From contig JAEOTJ010000114.1 in the NCBI GenBank assembly GCA_016839905.1, forward strand, positions 1 through 10,109: DNA of 10,109 nucleotides, in the 5' to 3' direction. The position numbers and the translations under genes were made by a program. The stretch's first letter is position 1. Every line of letters begins with the position of its first letter. Positions 6,090 to 10,109 of the stretch are shown here, one piece after another. This DNA comes from Promethearchaeota archaeon (lineage in GTDB: Archaea > Asgardarchaeota > Lokiarchaeia > Sigynarchaeales > SOKP01). A model generated the notes under the pieces. That model saw only the letters and a list, made by a program, of their open reading frames with translations. It did not search any database and had not been told where the DNA came from.

Positions 6090-7874
6090 TTAATACCCTT
6101 TTCTTTTCGGAGCTGATTTCAAAAATGCTATTTCATCTTCAGTAATTTCTCTTTCCATCTCACTTTTAACTTTATCTATATAAGAATCAAGATTCTTGAT
6201 ATCCTTAAATATAAATGATTGATCAATCTTTTTTTGGGCAAAATAAGGGACAATAATTGTGGCACATATAATAATAAACACGAATAGAAAAATTGAAAAT
6301 ACTATAAGATTTTGATATCTAGTAGTCTCATAGATTGGAGCATAAATATCCTCTCCAGTAATCCTGTCAATTCCATTAGGATTACTCCATCCTTTAAATC
6401 CTAATTCTTTATCTCCAAAATATTTTAATATCTCGATAAAATCAATTTCACAATCCCCTAAAAATTTATTAAGGTCAACATTATGAGATGTTATAAAACT
6501 CATTATAAAATCTAATATCCCTTCGAGTTCCATATTTTCAAGATCATCATCATCAGTTAGATTAACATAGGCAGTTTGAGTAATTTTATTACTTCCTTTT
6601 TTGATATATGGATAAATTTTCTCTTCTGTTAATTCATTAAAATCTAAACCATTGCTCAAGAAGTATTCATTAAGATCGGGGTCTTCATCTTTCGTAGCTC
6701 TTAAAAGTCCTTTATCTAAAGGTATTTTATGAGCTGGAAGTTCAGGAAATTCTAAATCTACAAAATCTGATTCTGGGGGGGTATAATTCCCCATAGGTTC
6801 ATAATTCGCAATATAACTATTTTGAACATTCATCCTCATTAATTTTGGTTCTTCAGCTGTAGTATTTATTCCTGTATCCAAATCATCAGCAATACATTGG
6901 AGATAATAATACTCAGGAAAAAAAGTTACAATTTTTTTCTTTTTCCAATCAGGTGGCACTGAAAAAGTTATTACTTCAGATTGACTGAAATTGTTAAAAG
7001 GTGGCTGAGTTGGTAAATCTTGCCATGTCCCATTCCAATATTGCCATGTATAATTACCATTGCCCTTAGCATAATTTCCATTAGTAGCATTTTCCCAATA
7101 AATTTTATTAAACGTTTTATCTGCCCCAAATATTAATATTTCATTTGTTCCTCGGAAGATTGTCATGTTATTTAAGTTATATAAGGCTCTAACATCATTT
7201 GCAAAAGTATTATTTTTTAAAAAAATAAAATTTTCAGGAATTGTATATTTAATTCCACTCGGATCTACCCCTAATACTGAAAATAACATAGAAATGTCCA
7301 TCATACTTGAATCAAAAGTATCACCTAATAATGATAATAATTTTCCTAATGTTGTATCAACATTTATGGGTATATCCCCTAAAAAAACTGTTAAATCTAT
7401 CTCAATTGGTTTAGGTTTTTGAGAAATCATTCCTGCCATAAATTCTGTCAAACCACCTTTACCACTTTTTTCTTCATCAACATATAGACTAACATAAACG
7501 GGTAATAATCCAACATAATCAGAATCATCACTAATATGTGGCTGTAATATCAATTCTTCGGTAGTCCAAGCTCTTCCAACTGGTTTACCTAAATATCCCA
7601 TATTAATTGAAAGTCGAGGTATTATTAATTTTTGAGTTTTATCCAAATTTTTAACACCTATTAATATTTTGATAGTAAATCTTTTCATACCTGTCTCATC
7701 ATCATCAGAATAATCTGCGAGATAAACGTCATATAAGCTTACATCTATTGTTGAATTTTCTGATAAAATTGATAATAAAGATAATCTTGGAGTGATTAAT
7801 CCAAAAGCCAAGATAGTAAAAAAAAGAAGACCTAAAATTAATATTATAGCTTTATTTTTTGAAGCAGATCTCAA
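6090..7874 (-). CDS. Doubly anchored surface protein with LEA14/WHy-like N-terminal region
   Basis: This 594-aa protein starts at TTG 7874. An in-frame TGA lies two codons upstream, and the nearby ATG 7881 is out of frame and stops after nine codons. AGGT about 7 bases before TTG is a weak Shine-Dalgarno. Residues 9-28 and 522-545 are transmembrane helices, leaving about 490 residues outside and both tails inside. The outer region begins with a beta-rich segment (43-165: IDVSLYDVYL, FTIKILIGVKNLDK, IPRLSINMGYLGKPVG) that resembles LEA14/WHy-type folds; this is a tentative match. Residues 250-330 are rich in Asn, Trp and Tyr (TWQYWNGTWQDLP), as in exported carbohydrate-facing modules. About ten N-x-S/T sequons lie outside. 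The cytosolic tail (546-594) is a charged helix. It is the first gene of the minus-strand set, with a TATA-like box upstream. A C7 run (minus strand, 6775-6781) codes for Pro-Pro and could be error-prone. Function unknown. Confidence 0.9.
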   Translation of the reverse strand: MRSASKNKAIILILGLLFFTILAFGLITPRLSLLSILSENSTIDVSLYDVYLADYSDDDETGMKRFTIKILIGVKNLDKTQKLIIPRLSINMGYLGKPVGRAWTTEELILQPHISDDSDYVGLLPVYVSLYVDEEKSGKGGLTEFMAGMISQKPKPIEIDLTVFLGDIPINVDTTLGKLLSLLGDTFDSSMMDISMLFSVLGVDPSGIKYTIPENFIFLKNNTFANDVRALYNLNNMTIFRGTNEILIFGADKTFNKIYWENATNGNYAKGNGNYTWQYWNGTWQDLPTQPPFNNFSQSEVITFSVPPDWKKKKIVTFFPEYYYLQCIADDLDTGINTTAEEPKLMRMNVQNSYIANYEPMGNYTPPESDFVDLEFPELPAHKIPLDKGLLRATKDEDPDLNEYFLSNGLDFNELTEEKIYPYIKKGSNKITQTAYVNLTDDDDLENMELEGILDFIMSFITSHNVDLNKFLGDCEIDFIEILKYFGDKELGFKGWSNPNGIDRITGEDIYAPIYETTRYQNLIVFSIFLFVFIIICATIIVPYFAQKKIDQSFIFKDIKNLDSYIDKVKSEMEREITEDEIAFLKSAPKRKGY

Positions 7875-8274
7875 AGTTCATACCTATTGGAAATTTTTTT
7901 TTGTTTATTATATATCTTATTTATTTTTCAACTTAACACTTTTTAAATATTAAATTATTTTAATTCATTTTAATTATTTTAGGAATATAACTATTTTGAT
8001 TAATTCCCTAATCTTTGATATATAATATTTTTTATTTTATTATTCAAATAAACTATAAATTATCGTCTTATTCATTTATTTTAATAAATTTAATCTTTCT
8101 ACCTATTTTATCGTCCTTTCTTCTAACTTATATAATAATATAATCCAATAAATCTGAGATTTTTATCGATACTCTTGATTATTACCTTTTTACTTTTTTG
8201 GTTTTTTAGTAATTTAAAATTTTTTTATTAAACATTAAAATCATTAAAGTTCATTAATATAACTAAAATGATAT
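7875..8274. other. Divergent AT-rich intergenic region (promoter region for both directions)
   Basis: This 400-bp stretch has no convincing open frame, RNA gene or mobile element on either strand. It is almost entirely A/T, with repeated TTTTAATT/ATTTTA words near 7950-7982. It should carry the minus-strand promoter noted at 7907-7914 and the promoter of the plus-strand gene at 8275. For the latter only a weak candidate is visible (TTTATTAAA near 8224-8232). Confidence 0.6.
7907..7914 (-). promoter_or_regulatory. Putative archaeal TATA box for the first gene of the minus-strand set
   Basis: TATATAAT (followed by AAA) on the minus strand is centred about 37 bases before TTG 7874. This is the same geometry as the box before the TPAKKx-tail gene, and it predicts a leader of about 11 nt containing AGGT. 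It is the best promoter candidate for the whole set because it faces away from the divergent gene at 8275. Confidence 0.4.
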
Positions 8275-10109
8275 ATGAAAATTAATACTAAGTTGGTTTG
8301 GATTCTTTTTTTTTTAAGTATCTTTTTGTTAAATCCATCAATTCCCAATTTTCTAACCTTTAATGATTCAAAATTTATTAAAGATTCATATTTAGAAAGT
8401 GATTTTCAATTTTTTAATAAAACTACAAGTAAAGACGAAATTTCTGAAAGATTTTTAAATTATTCTGGGATATCTCGCAGTAGAATCTATTTTGATATGA
8501 CTCATGAGCAATTATTCTCGATTTGGGACACAGGTTTTATGGGTTATTCAGAACTTAATATTTTATTACAAAAATACTCATTAGAGGTATCAACTATTAC
8601 TACTTCTTTTATAGAAAATGTTAATAATTTAACTAAAAATGACATTTTATTTTTAAATGCTGCGAAATATGGAAACTATACAATAGAAGAGATAAGTAAC
8701 TTAACTGAATATGTTAATAATGGTGGTAATTTGATAATTTTAGGAGAACATTCTTTAGGACCACAAAATAAATTTAACTTTTCAGGATTTCAAAATCCCC
8801 TTTTAAGAAATTTTGATATGGAAATAACCCTATTGAATATCAATGATACCTATAATAATGTTCAAGGCATTAAATATTGGAATGTATTCAATTCTTCTTA
8901 TTTTAATTTGACAAATATAAGTATATGGTATGGAGCTGTATTAAATCTTAATGGAGATGCATTTCCTATCGCAAGTAGTTCACATACTGCGAATTATCCT
9001 AATCAACCAATAATGGCAGGTTATAATAACTCAAATGGGGGAAAAGTATTTTGTTGTACGGATACTGAATGGTTATGGAATGGAAATGTGACTTATGGAG
9101 GAGTAAATTATGGAAATAATTCAAAGATGATATTAAATGTATTAGATTGGTTTTTTGAGATGAATATGACTCAAGAAATAGAACAAGGATTAAAAATAAT
9201 TCCAGAATATAGTCTTTTTAGTTCACCGAGTAGTAATAATTTTACTTTAAATATTACTTTAACAAGAGAATTTAATGTGACGACGCAAATATCAGGGGGA
9301 ACAATATTTCCAAAAATAGGGAATAATTTAATTGGGAAAACAAGTTGGGTAATAAATAATTCTCAAGATGGTCACGTGAAATTTACATTTACTAAACCAC
9401 ATCTTAATATCAATATCTCTAAAATTATCTATTTTTTTGAAACTTCAAGCCCAAATAAAATCTTAATATTAGAAAATAATTACTCAAGAACTATAAATCC
9501 ATCCCCTAATGGACTTTTAAAACTTGCTTTAGAATTTAAAAATCATAATTATTCTGTAAATTCTGTAAATAAACTAGTTAATTATTCTAACCACGATTGC
9601 TTGATTATTGCTAATCCTTTAAGAAAGTATGAATCAAGCATTATTAATTTACTTAATAGTTCAAATAACAAAGATTGCAGGATAATTTTCATGAATGTAC
9701 CATATTCCAATTTAGAAATTAAAGATAATTTACCATATATATTAAAATATGATAAAGTCGATCAACAATATCTCAATTTTACCTCATTGGATGTTCCAAT
9801 TAACAATATATCTTCCACTTTTGGATTAAACTTCTCTCATCATATATTATGTGATTCAAATTACAATATAGATAAAAAGATCTATTATCCGAAAATTATG
9901 GGGGAGAATAACACATTTTACGATATCTCCAGCTATTTAGCATCGATAATTAATTCATCCAACGATTATAAAAGAGAATTAATAGGTTATAATGGATCAT
10001 TTGGAGAAGATAGATCCATTTTTGGATTAGTTGGTTATATGGGAAATCATGAAAATGATATTAATAACACGTGTGTTTTAGCATATAACAATAAAACATT
10101 AGCCGCCGG
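8275..10109 (+). CDS. Secreted GldG/IFT52-like (GIFT) domain protein, 3' end beyond the window
   Basis: ATG 8275 is the first start after the in-frame TGA at 8269-8271. The frame is open for 611 codons to the window edge, so the C-terminus is missing. Residues 1-29 form a signal peptide (MKINTKLVWILFFLSIFLL). Residues about 71-305 match the pattern of GIFT domains (GldG, IFT52; class I glutamine-amidotransferase-like fold). They show YFDMTHEQLF (72-81), GYSELNILL (90-98), a NDILFLNAA strand (122-130), the glycine turn YVNNGGNLIILGEH (146-159), DTEWLW (263-268) and NVLDWFF shortly after. The catalytic Cys expected of a true amidotransferase is absent, so a binding role is likelier. A second similar unit may begin at 395 (KILILENNYS, then DCLIIANP). 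Asn-rich sequence with many N-x-S/T sequons fits an exported, glycosylated protein. Divergent from the minus-strand set; function unknown. Confidence 0.85.
   Translation, partial: MKINTKLVWILFFLSIFLLNPSIPNFLTFNDSKFIKDSYLESDFQFFNKTTSKDEISERFLNYSGISRSRIYFDMTHEQLFSIWDTGFMGYSELNILLQKYSLEVSTITTSFIENVNNLTKNDILFLNAAKYGNYTIEEISNLTEYVNNGGNLIILGEHSLGPQNKFNFSGFQNPLLRNFDMEITLLNINDTYNNVQGIKYWNVFNSSYFNLTNISIWYGAVLNLNGDAFPIASSSHTANYPNQPIMAGYNNSNGGKVFCCTDTEWLWNGNVTYGGVNYGNNSKMILNVLDWFFEMNMTQEIEQGLKIIPEYSLFSSPSSNNFTLNITLTREFNVTTQISGGTIFPKIGNNLIGKTSWVINNSQDGHVKFTFTKPHLNINISKIIYFFETSSPNKILILENNYSRTINPSPNGLLKLALEFKNHNYSVNSVNKLVNYSNHDCLIIANPLRKYESSIINLLNSSNNKDCRIIFMNVPYSNLEIKDNLPYILKYDKVDQQYLNFTSLDVPINNISSTFGLNFSHHILCDSNYNIDKKIYYPKIMGENNTFYDISSYLASIINSSNDYKRELIGYNGSFGEDRSIFGLVGYMGNHENDINNTCVLAYNNKTLAA

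Noticed and set aside
6047..6090. 14-codon minus-strand mini-frame whose ATG overlaps the stop of the 594-aa gene and whose TGA overlaps the next ATG
   Set aside because: Stop-start overlaps are easily produced in AT-rich DNA, there is no ribosome site, and the stretch coincides with a TATA-like box. Without conservation it is best read as chance.
7875..8274. Replication origin or mobile-element remnant in the AT-rich gap
   Set aside because: No origin-type repeats, terminal inverted repeats or transposase fragments are visible. Only AT-rich words compatible with divergent promoters are present.
8641..8770. Active glutamine amidotransferase in the plus-strand gene
   Set aside because: No Cys follows the strand where the nucleophile would sit, and the protein has a signal peptide. 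A non-catalytic GIFT-type domain fits better.

Overview
The window is very AT-rich. Its character (TATATAAA-type boxes just upstream of starts, oligo-T tracts after genes, large Asn-glycosylation-rich surface proteins, membrane proteins ending in cytosolic zinc ribbons, a Lys-rich histone-H1-like tail) suggests an archaeon, most plausibly an Asgard/Promethearchaeota-type genome. No marker gene is present, so the taxonomic call is an inference.

Layout. Positions 3-56 may hold the last codons of a plus-strand gene, followed by a strong GC hairpin with a T-rich tail (116-150). This would make the left end a convergent junction. From 179 to 7874 four genes lie head to tail on the minus strand. 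In order of transcription they are: (1) a 594-aa surface protein anchored at both ends (7874-6090); (2) a 293-aa four-helix membrane protein with a C-terminal zinc ribbon (6049-5168); (3) a membrane protein with an outer seven-blade FG-GAP-like propeller, thrombospondin-3-like calcium repeats, one transmembrane helix and a cytosolic zinc ribbon (ATG at 5104, ends 3125); (4) a 939-aa protein with about ten transmembrane helices, two related winged-helix-like cytosolic domains and a C-terminal tail of 19 TPAKKx hexapeptides (2998-179). A 400-bp AT-rich intergenic region separates this set from a divergent plus-strand gene (8275 to the window end, incomplete). That gene encodes a secreted protein with a GldG/IFT52-like (GIFT, class I glutamine-amidotransferase-like) domain and probably a second one.

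How they might work together. All five products are membrane-bound or secreted. The two zinc ribbons have the same Cys spacing (2-10-2) and both should face the cytosol. The last gene of the set carries long basic, disordered-looking extensions on the cytosolic side. My reading is a cell-envelope assembly with outer ligand- or calcium-binding modules and inner zinc-ribbon, winged-helix and basic-tail modules that could contact nucleic acid. This would be a possible membrane-chromosome tether or a surface sensor. It is a hypothesis from architecture only, and none of the five proteins matches a characterised family over its full length that I can name.

A start-site point for any re-annotation: the ATG at 5104 lies inside a hydrophobic signal/anchor segment. 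The open frame continues upstream for 21 codons (5105-5167), with four arginines and a Shine-Dalgarno-like AAGGGG, directly in frame with the stop of the preceding gene.
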